Origin: Frisingicoccus sp009929615
GTDB taxonomy: Bacteria; Bacillota; Clostridia; Lachnospirales; Lachnospiraceae
Assembly (NCBI GenBank): GCA_028692275.1
Contig: JAQUXR010000007.1
Coordinates: 1-64,000, forward strand
Reading direction: 5' to 3'
Length of the DNA: 64,000 bases
In this document: positions 25,035 through 33,712 of the stretch, in pieces
Position numbering within the stretch: position 1 is the first letter of the stretch
Layout: each line of letters begins with the position of its first letter
Translations under genes and position numbers: made by a program
The notes under the pieces: generated by a model
The model's database searches: none
Seen by the model: the letters and a program-made list of their open reading frames with translations, nothing else
What the model was told of the DNA's origin: nothing

Positions 25035-26957
25035 CTATATATCCAGTTCGGCATCATGGGCATGCCGGTAAATAAATGATCTTCTTGGTGGAACATCATT
25101 TCCCATCAAAAGTTCCGTGATATCCGATGCCATTCGGGCATCTTCGATTTCGACTTTCTTAAGAATTCGGGTTTCAGGATTTAACGTTGTTTCCCAAAGC
25201 TGGTTGGCATCCATTTCTCCAAGACCTTTATAACGTTGGAGAGTGAAGCTGCCTTTATGGGTTTTTCTGTATTTTTCTAAAGCTTTATCATCGTAAAGAT
25301 ATTCTTCTTTTCCTCTGGCAGGCATTGCCTTGTACAGAGGTGGCATAGCAATATATACGTGACCTTCGAAAATCAATTCAGGCATAAAGCGGTAGAAGAG
25401 TGTGAGGAGGAGGGTGGAGATATGAGCACCATCCACATCCGCATCGGCCATAACAATAATCTTGTCATAGCGAAGCTTGCTGATATCGAAATCATTGCCA
25501 TAACCCTCAGAAAATCCACAGCCAAAAGTATTAATCATGGTTTTGATTTCTGCGTTGGCTAGGACTTTATCAATACTCGCTTTTTCTACATTTAATATCT
25601 TTCCACGAATTGGAAGAATGGCCTGGAAATGCCGGTTTCTGGCTGTTTTTGCTGAACCTCCGGCAGAATCTCCTTCGACAATAAAAATCTCGCAGATAGA
25701 AGGGTCACGGCTTTCGCAGTTGGCAAGCTTTCCGTTGGAATCAAAAGAAAATTTAGGCTTGGACAATAAATTTGTTTTTGCCCGTTCTTCAGATTTACGG
25801 ATTTTGGCTGCCTTTTCTGCACAGGAAAGAACATTCTTCAGAGCCTCCAGGTTTTTATCAAAATAACGTGGAAGTTCATCCCCTGTTATTTTTCCGGTCG
25901 CTTTAGCAGCATCCTGGTTATCCAGTTTGGTCTTTGTCTGACCTTCGAACCGGGGGTCCGGGTGCTTAATGGAAATAATGGCTGTCATACCATTACGGAT
26001 ATCCGCACCGGTAAAGTTGTTGTCCTTTTCTTTGAGGATATTTAATTCGCGGGCGTAGGAATTCATGACCGTCGTAAATGCGGTTTTAAAACCGGTAATA
26101 TGCGCACCGCCTTCAGCGTTATAGATGTTGTTACAGAATCCAAGTACATTTTCATGGAATTCATTGACATATTGGAATGCAGCCTCAACCTGAATACCTT
26201 CAGAAATACCATTAAAATAAATGACATCTGAGACACATTCTTTATTTTTATTTAAATCTTTAATAAAACCGATGATACCGTCGGGTTCATGAAATTCAAG
26301 ATGTTCGGCGGTACTTTCACGTTTGTCATCATAAATAATGGTTAAATTCGGATTCAGATAAGCGGTCTCATGGAGACGGCTTATGATTTCGTCCTCTTTA
26401 AAGAGTGTCTTTTCAAAAATCTCGTTATCCGGAAGAAATGAAATCTTTGTGCCGGTTTTACGGGTATTGCCTATAATTGGAAGCAGACCGTTCTCAAGAG
26501 GGAGAACAGCAATGCCCCGCTCGAAATAGTCATGATAAACATGTCCGTTTCTTGAAATTTCAACGTCCATCCAAGTGGAAAGGGCATTGACAACAGATGA
26601 GCCTACACCGTGGAGGCCACCGCTTGTTTTATAAACAGAGTCATCAAATTTACCACCGGCATGAAGGGTGGTGAAAACAAGACGTTCGGCAGGAACGCCT
26701 TTTTCGTGCATATCAACAGGAACACCACGACCATTATCTTCAATGGTAGCAGAGCCGTCTTTATTCAAAGTGACATGGATACTGTCACAAAATCCAGCCA
26801 GATGTTCATCGACCGCATTATCTACAATTTCATAAATCAGATGATTTAAACCTTTTCGTGAAACACTGCCGATATACATTCCCGGACGTTTCCGGACGGC
26901 TTCAAGACCTTCCAGAACAGAAATGCTTTCAGCATCATAATGATTTGCCTGTGCCAT
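25035..26957 (-). CDS. parE: Type IIA topoisomerase subunit B (topoisomerase IV-like ParE)
   Basis: This 640-residue ATPase subunit has the GHKL fold with EIVDNAVDE (43-51; Glu43 is the expected general base) and GGLHGVGSSVVNALS, the Toprim EGDSAGGSA and DADVDGAHI metal motifs, and the C-terminal QRYKGLGEMD. The RGKILNVEKA segment is common to GyrB and ParE, so the ParE call rests mainly on its partner lacking a GyrA box. The ATG at 26957 has AGGATTT upstream; an in-frame TTG at 26984 precedes that site. It lies 81 bp after the AEC transporter gene in the same direction with no terminator seen. Confidence 0.85.
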   Translation of the reverse strand: MAQANHYDAESISVLEGLEAVRKRPGMYIGSVSRKGLNHLIYEIVDNAVDEHLAGFCDSIHVTLNKDGSATIEDNGRGVPVDMHEKGVPAERLVFTTLHAGGKFDDSVYKTSGGLHGVGSSVVNALSTWMDVEISRNGHVYHDYFERGIAVLPLENGLLPIIGNTRKTGTKISFLPDNEIFEKTLFKEDEIISRLHETAYLNPNLTIIYDDKRESTAEHLEFHEPDGIIGFIKDLNKNKECVSDVIYFNGISEGIQVEAAFQYVNEFHENVLGFCNNIYNAEGGAHITGFKTAFTTVMNSYARELNILKEKDNNFTGADIRNGMTAIISIKHPDPRFEGQTKTKLDNQDAAKATGKITGDELPRYFDKNLEALKNVLSCAEKAAKIRKSEERAKTNLLSKPKFSFDSNGKLANCESRDPSICEIFIVEGDSAGGSAKTARNRHFQAILPIRGKILNVEKASIDKVLANAEIKTMINTFGCGFSEGYGNDFDISKLRYDKIIVMADADVDGAHISTLLLTLFYRFMPELIFEGHVYIAMPPLYKAMPARGKEEYLYDDKALEKYRKTHKGSFTLQRYKGLGEMDANQLWETTLNPETRILKKVEIEDARMASDITELLMGNDVPPRRSFIYRHAHDAELDI

Positions 26958-27038
26958 ATATTTTAAATCCTTTCTCGTGTTCAAATTTCTTTATTCACAA
27001 CATTTTATTTTAGCATTTGTTTTTTTAAATTTCCAGTT

Positions 27039-27989
27039 TTATATAAGAGCAAAACTTTTTAAGAGGAAAATCCACATTGTAAGAGTAACAGAAGAAATCA
27101 AAGTAGCAAGAACAACAACACTGGAAGTCAATACAGCATCGTTGTGCATATTTTTTGCCATTATGTAACAGCTGACAGTTGTTGGTGAACCAAGCATGAC
27201 AAGAATGGCGACTAACTCACTGTTTCTGAATCCAAAAAGGATGGCAAAAGGAAAGAATATGGCCGGAATAATAACCAGCTTTATTAAAGTTGCTACAAGA
27301 CTCGGTTTGATTTTAGCTAAAGCTTTTCTGCCTTCGAAGGTTGCTCCTACAACGAGAAGGGCGATAGGCGATGCTGTATTTGCGATATTAGTAATAGCCC
27401 TTGCAGGAATTGTTGGAATAGGTATGTTCAATAAAGCGAATATGGCACCGGCCAGGATGCCGATAATAATTGGATTTTTAATGACATTAACAAAAGCTCG
27501 TTTAATTGTAGCACTCATATTTTCACCTTCAGCTTCCTCCGCACCGAAGGTTAGGATAACTACGGAGAAGATATTATATAAAGGAACGGCAGAGACGATC
27601 ATCATCGGTGCCATGCCGGAGTTGCCATAAATGTTTTCGACAAAAGCGATACCTAAAATGGCAGCACTGCCTCGGGCTGCAGCCTGAGCAAAGGCACCAA
27701 CCATTGACTTGTCTTTACAGTACCACCGGGCAAAGAGCCAGACACCGAGAAACATCAAGGTAGTTCCGATGGAACAGAAAAGAACAAACTTTAAACTGAA
27801 AACTTCCCGGATATTCGCAGTAGCAATATCCTTAAAAAGTAAAAGCGGTAAAGCGATTTTAAAGACGTATTTGTCAGCAACCGCTGTGAATTCCCGATTG
27901 AAGAGTCCAATCTGCATAAGAAACCAGCCAAGTATAATTAATAAAAAAATAGGAATTGTTGCATTTAAGCTGAAAATAAAGTTTTCCAT
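27039..27989 (-). CDS. AEC-family (auxin efflux carrier) permease
   Basis: This 316-residue integral membrane protein has about ten hydrophobic segments arranged as two five-helix halves, as in the AEC/BART superfamily. Family members include malonate, malate and other organic-anion carriers; the substrate here is unknown. It follows the LysR gene so closely that its AAAGGAG ribosome binding site lies inside the end of lysR. An in-frame TTG at 27995 is an alternative start that would overlap lysR. The context (LysR regulator, divergent leucine operon) hints at transport of a branched-chain intermediate or related carboxylate, by inference only. Confidence 0.82.
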   Translation of the reverse strand: MENFIFSLNATIPIFLLIILGWFLMQIGLFNREFTAVADKYVFKIALPLLLFKDIATANIREVFSLKFVLFCSIGTTLMFLGVWLFARWYCKDKSMVGAFAQAAARGSAAILGIAFVENIYGNSGMAPMMIVSAVPLYNIFSVVILTFGAEEAEGENMSATIKRAFVNVIKNPIIIGILAGAIFALLNIPIPTIPARAITNIANTASPIALLVVGATFEGRKALAKIKPSLVATLIKLVIIPAIFFPFAILFGFRNSELVAILVMLGSPTTVSCYIMAKNMHNDAVLTSSVVVLATLISSVTLTMWIFLLKSFALI

Positions 27990-27991
27990 AA

Positions 27992-28903
27992 TCAAGAGTT
28001 CTCCTTTGTTGATTTATAAAAGTCAATAAAATGTTGAAGTGCTTTTTCCTGTTGGCGTTTTTTCTCATAAATAAAGCCGATTTCCCGTCGATGAATTGGA
28101 ATATCTAAAGGGATTTCCTGTAGTTTGTTTTCTTCAAGTTCTTTTTTGACAAATTCCTTAATGACACAGCCAACACCCAGACCGATTTTTGCAAATTCGA
28201 TAAGAAGTTCCATAGAAGTTGCAACGATGGTATTATTCATAGGAAGATGATTGGCTGTCATATAGTCATCAATATATTGGCGGGTCATATTATGCTTGTC
28301 AAGGAGCATTAAAGTGGCTTTTTCAAAAAGCTTTGGACCGGTGCTCAACTCTTCAGCAGATAGTTCTAAATGCTCTAAGTAAGCCGGCGAAGCCACAAAA
28401 ATATCCTGTATGGTTCCGAGAGAATAAAAATCCAAACCTTTTAAAGTGCCAGGGTGAGCGACCAGACCAATATCAATTTTCCCTGAATCCAGAAGTTCCA
28501 GCGTTTGATTGGAAGACTGGCAGGAAATATAAATTTTAATATTAGGATATTTTTCGATGAAAGAGCTGAGGTAGGGGATAAGGATGAACTTACACAGCGT
28601 GTTGCTCGCTCCAATGTGAAGACTTCCGATATCCAGGTCATTCATGCGACGAACTTTTTCTTCGCCGGAATCAATGGCCTCGAAAGCAATTCGAATATGT
28701 TCATAAAGAATCCGTCCTTCTTCTGTCAGGGTTACACCTCGGGAACTTCGTGAAAAGAGGGTGACACCAAGACTTTCTTCCAGACGGCTGATAGACTTGC
28801 TGATGGCCGGCTGACTATTGTACAGCTGTTTTGCGGCCTGTGAAATATTACCTGTATTCGCTACTGTATAAAAAATGCGGTACAGGCTCAAATGCTGTTC
28901 CAT
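27992..28903 (-). CDS. LysR-family transcriptional regulator
   Basis: This 303-residue LysR-type regulator has an N-terminal winged helix-turn-helix (about 1-60) with the signature SQAAKQLYNSQPAISKSISR and a periplasmic-binding-like effector domain (about 90-290). It is divergent from leuC, and the 132-bp intergenic region contains a symmetric ATA-N11-TAT box, the normal setting for an autoregulated LysR activator of the facing operon. It is followed at once by the AEC transporter gene. The effector is unknown; a leucine pathway intermediate would be logical. Confidence 0.9.
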   Translation of the reverse strand: MEQHLSLYRIFYTVANTGNISQAAKQLYNSQPAISKSISRLEESLGVTLFSRSSRGVTLTEEGRILYEHIRIAFEAIDSGEEKVRRMNDLDIGSLHIGASNTLCKFILIPYLSSFIEKYPNIKIYISCQSSNQTLELLDSGKIDIGLVAHPGTLKGLDFYSLGTIQDIFVASPAYLEHLELSAEELSTGPKLFEKATLMLLDKHNMTRQYIDDYMTANHLPMNNTIVATSMELLIEFAKIGLGVGCVIKEFVKKELEENKLQEIPLDIPIHRREIGFIYEKKRQQEKALQHFIDFYKSTKENS

Positions 28904-28932
28904 AACATTCCTCCTGCGTATAACTGAAAATT

Positions 28933-28965
28933 ATAATAGATATTCATAATATGTATTTCTATTAT
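28933..28965 (+). promoter_or_regulatory. LysR-type operator between lysR and leuC
   Basis: ATAATAGA (28933-28940) and TCTATTAT (28958-28965) are inverted 8-bp arms; centred within them is ATA-N11-TAT (28940-28956), the LysR-type T-N11-A core. The centre lies about 70 bp upstream of the predicted leuC start point, the usual recognition-site distance. Confidence 0.65.
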
Positions 28966-28984
28966 AGCTCTAAATGTGATATTC

Positions 28985-29013
28985 TATCAATAACTATTTG
29001 AACAAATTATAAT
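28985..29013 (+). promoter_or_regulatory. leuCDB promoter (activator-dependent type)
   Basis: A perfect TATAAT (29008-29013) with a poor -35 (TATCAA, 28985-28990) at 17 bp. A weak -35 downstream of a LysR box suggests dependence on activation. AAGGAGG then precedes the leuC ATG. Confidence 0.6.
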
Positions 29014-29035
29014 TGAAATATAAGGAGGATTTATC

Positions 29036-30298
29036 ATGGGAATGACGATGACCCAGAAAATTTTGGCATCTGCCGCCGGATTAGAGGAGGTACATGCTGG
29101 AGATTTAATTATGGCAAACCTGGATTTGGTTTTAGCAAATGACATTACAGGTCCGGTGTCTATTAATGAAATGGACAAATTTGAAAAGAAAGGTGTTTTT
29201 GATAAGGATAAGGTTGCTTTAATTCCTGATCATTTTTCACCAAATAAAGATATTCAGTCTGCACAAAACTGTAAATGCATGCGTGAGTTTGCTCATGATA
29301 ATGATGTGACTCATTTTTATGAAGTTGGCGAGATGGGAATTGAACATGCCCTGCTTCCTGAAAAAGGTATTGTAACTGCAGGAGATACAGTCATTGGTGC
29401 GGATTCTCATACATGTACTTATGGAGCTATTGGAGCATTTTCAACAGGTGTTGGAAGTACAGATGCAGCCTGCGGTATTGTTACAGGAAAAGCATGGTTT
29501 AAAGTACCTTCAGCGATTAAATTTGTTTTGACTGGCAAACCGGCAAAATGGATTAGTGGGAAAGATATTATTTTACATATTATTGGCATGATTGGTGTTG
29601 ACGGTGCTTTATACCGTTCCATGGAATTTACAGGCGATGGTATTGCTCATCTCTCTATGGATGACCGTTTTACAATTGCCAATATGGCTATTGAGGGTGG
29701 AGCAAAGAATGGAATTTTCCCAGTGGATGATTTGGCTCTTTCCTATATTAAAGAACATAGTGACAAACCATATAAGATTTTTGAAGCGGATGAAGATGCT
29801 GAATATGATGAAACTTATACCATCGATTTAAGTGCATTAAAACCTACCGTTTCTTTCCCTCATTTACCGGAAAACACACATACCATCGATGAGGTAGGAG
29901 ATATTGCCATTGATCAGGTTGTTATCGGTTCCTGTACCAATGGACGTCTTGATGATTTGAGAATTGCAGCAGAGATTCTTAAAGGACGTAAAATCGCAAA
30001 AGGACTTCGTGTTATCGTTATCCCTGCAACTCAGAAGATTTATCTGGACGCTATGGAAGCTGGATATATTAAAACCTTTATTGAGTCCGGTGCTATTGTA
30101 AGTACACCAACCTGCGGACCATGTCTCGGAGGATATATGGGTATTCTTGCAGAAGGTGAGAAATGTGTTTCTACAACAAATCGTAACTTTGTAGGACGTA
30201 TGGGACATGTGACATCAGAAATTTATCTGGCAAGTCCTGCAGTGGCAGCAGCAAGTGCGGTTACAGGAAAGATTTCCTGTCCGTGTGAATTAAATTAG
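29036..30298 (+). CDS. leuC: 3-isopropylmalate dehydratase large subunit
   Basis: LeuC with LeuD isomerises 2-isopropylmalate to 3-isopropylmalate in leucine synthesis. At 420 residues it is the short, clostridial/archaeal-type subunit. The aconitase-family [4Fe-4S] ligands are in SHTCTYG, GSCTNGR and CGPCLGG. It starts an operon leuC-leuD-leuB, followed by ilvD and ilvB. Homocitrate-pathway paralogues look similar, but the neighbours settle the role. leuA, encoding the first enzyme of the branch, is not in the window. Confidence 0.95.
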   Translation: MGMTMTQKILASAAGLEEVHAGDLIMANLDLVLANDITGPVSINEMDKFEKKGVFDKDKVALIPDHFSPNKDIQSAQNCKCMREFAHDNDVTHFYEVGEMGIEHALLPEKGIVTAGDTVIGADSHTCTYGAIGAFSTGVGSTDAACGIVTGKAWFKVPSAIKFVLTGKPAKWISGKDIILHIIGMIGVDGALYRSMEFTGDGIAHLSMDDRFTIANMAIEGGAKNGIFPVDDLALSYIKEHSDKPYKIFEADEDAEYDETYTIDLSALKPTVSFPHLPENTHTIDEVGDIAIDQVVIGSCTNGRLDDLRIAAEILKGRKIAKGLRVIVIPATQKIYLDAMEAGYIKTFIESGAIVSTPTCGPCLGGYMGILAEGEKCVSTTNRNFVGRMGHVTSEIYLASPAVAAASAVTGKISCPCELN

Positions 30299-30313
30299 GG
30301 AGGTACTTAGATA

Positions 30314-30811
30314 ATGAAAGCAAGTGGTTCAGTTTTTAAATATGGTGATAATGTAGATACGGATGTTATTATTCCTGCCAGACATCTGGCAACAACAGAT
30401 GCAAAGGGATTAGCAGCCCATTGCATGGAAGATATTGATGCAGATTTCGTCAATAAAGTTAAAGATGGTGATATCATGGTTGCACGTAGAAATTTTGGAT
30501 GTGGTTCATCCAGAGAACATGCACCAATTGCCATTAAAGCATCAGGCATCAGCTGCGTTATTGCAGATACCTTTGCACGTATTTTTTATAGAAATGCGAT
30601 TAATATCGGCCTTCCTATTATAGAATGCAAGGAAGCTGCTGAGAAGATTGAAGCTGGTGACCAGGTAGAAATCGACTTTGATGAAGGTATGATTTATAAC
30701 AAAACAAAAAATGAATCTTATAAAGGTCAGGCTTTCCCACCTTTTATGCAGGAACTTATTGCAGCCGGCGGATTAATCAATTATATGAATCAGTCGTTGA
30801 AAAATGAATAA
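30314..30811 (+). CDS. leuD: 3-isopropylmalate dehydratase small subunit
   Basis: This 165-residue swivel-domain subunit completes the isopropylmalate isomerase. The substrate-binding loop RNFGCGSSREHAPIA (about 57-71) and the following IADTFARIFYRNAINIGLP are diagnostic. It starts 15 bp after leuC with GGGAGG upstream, and leuB follows after about 40 bp, consistent with one operon. Confidence 0.95.
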   Translation: MKASGSVFKYGDNVDTDVIIPARHLATTDAKGLAAHCMEDIDADFVNKVKDGDIMVARRNFGCGSSREHAPIAIKASGISCVIADTFARIFYRNAINIGLPIIECKEAAEKIEAGDQVEIDFDEGMIYNKTKNESYKGQAFPPFMQELIAAGGLINYMNQSLKNE

Positions 30812-30850
30812 TTTTGCGGTATGATAAACTGTAACGAAAGGAAGAGCAAG

Positions 30851-31933
30851 ATGGATTATAATATAGCAGTAATAAAAGGCGATGGAATTGGCCCTGAGAT
30901 TGTGACAGAGGCTATGAAAGTTCTGGATAAGACTGGAGAAAAATATGGTCATACATTTCATTATACACAGGTGTTAATGGGTGGATGCTCCATTGATGCA
31001 ACGGGAGTGCCTCTGACTGATGAGGCAATCGATGTATGTAAGAACAGCGAGGCTGTTTTGCTGGGCTCTATTGGTGGGGATACAACAACATCTCCATGGT
31101 ATAAACTTGAGCCGTCTTTAAGACCGGAAGCAGGACTTTTGAAACTTCGCAAATCTCTGGGACTTTTTGCAAATATCCGTCCGGCATATCTCTATAAAGA
31201 ATTAAAAGATGCATGTCCTTTAAAAGATGAGATTATCGGTGATGGTTTTGATATGGTTATTATGCGTGAATTGACCGGAGGGCTTTATTTCGGTGAACGT
31301 AAAACAGTTGAGGAGAATGGTGTTCTTAAAGCCTATGACTCTTTAACTTATGATGAGAATGAGATTCGACGCATTGCTATTAAAGGTTTTGAAACAGCTA
31401 TGAAACGTCGCAAGAATGTCATTAGCGTTGATAAAGCCAATGTCCTTGATTCTTCACGTCTTTGGAGAAAGGTTGTTGAAGAAGTAGCAAAGGATTATCC
31501 GGAAGTTACATATTCCCATATGCTCGTCGATAACTGTGCGATGCAGCTTGTTAAAAATCCAAGACAGTTTGATGTTATTCTGACAGAGAATATGTTTGGG
31601 GATATCCTTTCTGATGAAGCCAGTGAAGTTACAGGTTCTATTGGAATGCTGTCTTCAGCAAGTCTGAGTTCAACAAGTCTTGGCGTTTATGAACCAAGTC
31701 ATGGTTCGGCACCGGACATTGCCGGCGAGAATAAGGCAAACCCTATAGCTACAATTTTATCCGCAGCTATGCTGCTTCGTTATTCCTTGAATCTGGATAA
31801 AGAAGCAGATGCTATTGAAGCAGCTGTTCAGAAGGTTTTGGAAGACGGATACCGTACAGTAGATATTATGTCTGAGGGATGTATTCAGGTAGGATGTAAG
31901 GAAATGGGAGATGCCATTTTAGGACGCATCTAA
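30851..31933 (+). CDS. leuB: 3-isopropylmalate dehydrogenase
   Basis: LeuB oxidises and decarboxylates 3-isopropylmalate to 2-ketoisocaproate using NAD+. The 360-residue length is typical. Visible are GDGIGPEI at the N-terminus, LRKSLGLFANIRPA with the substrate arginines, MRELTGGLYFG, the Mg2+-binding ENMFGDILSDEAS and the NAD-binding EPSHGSAPDIAGENKANP. GAAAGGAAG precedes the ATG at 30851; an in-frame ATG at 30821 has no suitable site. An additional promoter lies after it, before ilvD. Confidence 0.95.
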   Translation: MDYNIAVIKGDGIGPEIVTEAMKVLDKTGEKYGHTFHYTQVLMGGCSIDATGVPLTDEAIDVCKNSEAVLLGSIGGDTTTSPWYKLEPSLRPEAGLLKLRKSLGLFANIRPAYLYKELKDACPLKDEIIGDGFDMVIMRELTGGLYFGERKTVEENGVLKAYDSLTYDENEIRRIAIKGFETAMKRRKNVISVDKANVLDSSRLWRKVVEEVAKDYPEVTYSHMLVDNCAMQLVKNPRQFDVILTENMFGDILSDEASEVTGSIGMLSSASLSSTSLGVYEPSHGSAPDIAGENKANPIATILSAAMLLRYSLNLDKEADAIEAAVQKVLEDGYRTVDIMSEGCIQVGCKEMGDAILGRI

Positions 31934-31944
31934 TACATTAGTAC

Positions 31945-31975
31945 TACAAAAAGTATAAAATAATACAAAAAGTAT
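31945..31975 (+). promoter_or_regulatory. Two identical 12-bp dyad motifs at 19-bp period before ilvD
   Basis: TACAAAAAGTAT occurs at 31945-31956 and 31964-31975, 19 bp apart start to start, ending at the -35 of the ilvD promoter. The same motif and period occur upstream of oppA. Confidence 0.6.
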
Positions 31976-32002
31976 TGCAATGTAGTGAGGTTATGTTATA
32001 AT
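31975..32002 (+). promoter_or_regulatory. ilvD-ilvB promoter
   Basis: TTGCAA (31975-31980), 16 bp, TATAAT (31997-32002) with TG at -15/-14 (TGTTATAAT), an extended -10. The start would be near 32009, very close to the ilvD ribosome binding site. Confidence 0.65.
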
Positions 32003-32024
32003 ACTTTAAGGAAGGAAGATGAAT

Positions 32025-33698
32025 ATGAGAAGCGATGTTGTAACGAAAGGGATGCAGTCTGCACCCCAGCGTTCGTTATTTAATGCGCTGGGTATGACAA
32101 AGGAAGAACTTGAAAGACCTCTTGTTGGTATTGTAAGCTCTTATAATGAGATAGTACCCGGTCATATGAATATTGATAAAATAGTCGAAGCAGTTAAGAT
32201 GGGGGTTGCCATGGCAGGCGGCACACCTATTGTTTTTCCGGCAATTGCTGTATGTGATGGTATTGCCATGGGTCATGTGGGTATGAAATATTCCCTCGTA
32301 ACCCGGGATTTGATTGCGGACTCTACAGAATGTATGGCTTTGGCGCATCAGTTTGATGCACTGGTTATGGTTCCAAACTGTGATAAGAATGTACCCGGAC
32401 TTTTGATGGCAGCAGCCAGATTGAATATCCCAACAATTTTTGTCAGCGGTGGTCCTATGCTTGCAGGACGTGTTGGTGGAGAAAAGCGAAGTCTTTCCAG
32501 CATGTTTGAAGCAGTAGGTTCCTATGCGGCCGGCACGATGACAGAAGAGCAGGTAGATGAATTTGTAAATAAAGTATGTCCAACCTGTGGTTCATGTTCC
32601 GGTATGTATACAGCGAATTCTATGAACTGTCTGACCGAAGCTTTAGGTATGGGTCTTCAGGGAAATGGTACCATTCCGGCAGTTTATTCCGAACGTCTCC
32701 GGCTTGCAAAACATGCCGGTATGAAGGTTATGGAATTAATTGAAAAAGATATCCGTCCAAGAGATATTATGACAGAAAAAGCATTTATGAATGCGTTAAC
32801 TGTAGATATGGCTCTGGGATGTTCAACCAACAGTATGCTCCATCTTCCGGCGATTGCTCATGAAGCAGGCGTAGAACTGAATCTGGATATCGCTAATGAA
32901 ATTAGTGCAAAGACACCGAACTTGTGTCACCTGGCACCAGCAGGATTCACATATATGGAAGATTTGAATGAAGCCGGCGGCGTTTATGCAGTAATGAATG
33001 AAGTGACTAAAAAAGGTTTATTAAATACAGACTTAATAACAGCTACAGGAAAGACAGTTGGAGAGAATATTTCCGGATGTATCAATAAGAATCCGGAAGT
33101 TATTCGTACCATCGATAATCCTTACAGCACAACCGGCGGTATTGCTGTATTAAAAGGAAATATTGCTCCGGATTCCTGTGTTGTTAAACGTTCAGCCGTT
33201 GTACCGGAGATGATGGTTCATGAAGGACCAGCAAGGGTATTTGACTGTGAAGAAGATGCGATTGCAGCGATTAAAGGTGGACAGATTGTTGCCGGCGATG
33301 TTGTTGTTATTCGTTATGAAGGACCAAAAGGCGGACCCGGTATGCGTGAGATGTTGAATCCAACATCAGCTATCGCAGGCATGGGACTTGGCTCAAGTGT
33401 AGCTCTGATTACAGATGGCCGTTTTTCCGGTGCATCCAGAGGAGCATCCATTGGCCATGTATCTCCAGAAGCAGCCGTAGGCGGACCTATTGCCTTGATT
33501 GAAGAAGGGGATTTGATTCAGATTGATATTCCGGCGAATAAGATTAACGTGGCTCTCAGCGATGAAGTGCTGGCAGAACGCCGCGCTAAGTGGCAGCCAA
33601 GAGAACCAAAAGTAACCACTGGATATCTTGCAAGATATGCGTCTATGGTAACTTCAGGTAATCGAGGTGCCGTTCTTGAAATTCCCAAAGTGAAATAG
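32025..33698 (+). CDS. ilvD: Dihydroxy-acid dehydratase
   Basis: IlvD dehydrates dihydroxyisovalerate and dihydroxymethylvalerate to the keto acids of valine and isoleucine. The 557-residue protein has the Fe-S cysteines in PNCDKNVPG (Cys about 122) and CPTCGSCSGMYTANSM, plus the C-terminal TDGRFSGASRG signature. The cluster is oxygen-sensitive, fitting an anaerobe. AAGGAAGG is well spaced for the ATG at 32025; an in-frame ATG two codons earlier is also possible. ilvB follows after 14 bp. Confidence 0.95.
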   Translation: MRSDVVTKGMQSAPQRSLFNALGMTKEELERPLVGIVSSYNEIVPGHMNIDKIVEAVKMGVAMAGGTPIVFPAIAVCDGIAMGHVGMKYSLVTRDLIADSTECMALAHQFDALVMVPNCDKNVPGLLMAAARLNIPTIFVSGGPMLAGRVGGEKRSLSSMFEAVGSYAAGTMTEEQVDEFVNKVCPTCGSCSGMYTANSMNCLTEALGMGLQGNGTIPAVYSERLRLAKHAGMKVMELIEKDIRPRDIMTEKAFMNALTVDMALGCSTNSMLHLPAIAHEAGVELNLDIANEISAKTPNLCHLAPAGFTYMEDLNEAGGVYAVMNEVTKKGLLNTDLITATGKTVGENISGCINKNPEVIRTIDNPYSTTGGIAVLKGNIAPDSCVVKRSAVVPEMMVHEGPARVFDCEEDAIAAIKGGQIVAGDVVVIRYEGPKGGPGMREMLNPTSAIAGMGLGSSVALITDGRFSGASRGASIGHVSPEAAVGGPIALIEEGDLIQIDIPANKINVALSDEVLAERRAKWQPREPKVTTGYLARYASMVTSGNRGAVLEIPKVK

Positions 33699-33712
33699 AA
33701 AGAGGTATACAT

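Noticed and set aside
22771..26957. Calling the topoisomerase pair gyrA/gyrB
   Set aside because: The A subunit lacks a recognisable GyrA box in its C-terminal pinwheel; topoisomerase IV is more likely, although a search for a second pair in the genome would be decisive.
28904..29035. Possible leucine T-box before leuC
   Set aside because: No AGGGTGG-type T-box sequence or specifier stem-loop is present; the region is fully used by the LysR box, promoter and ribosome binding site.
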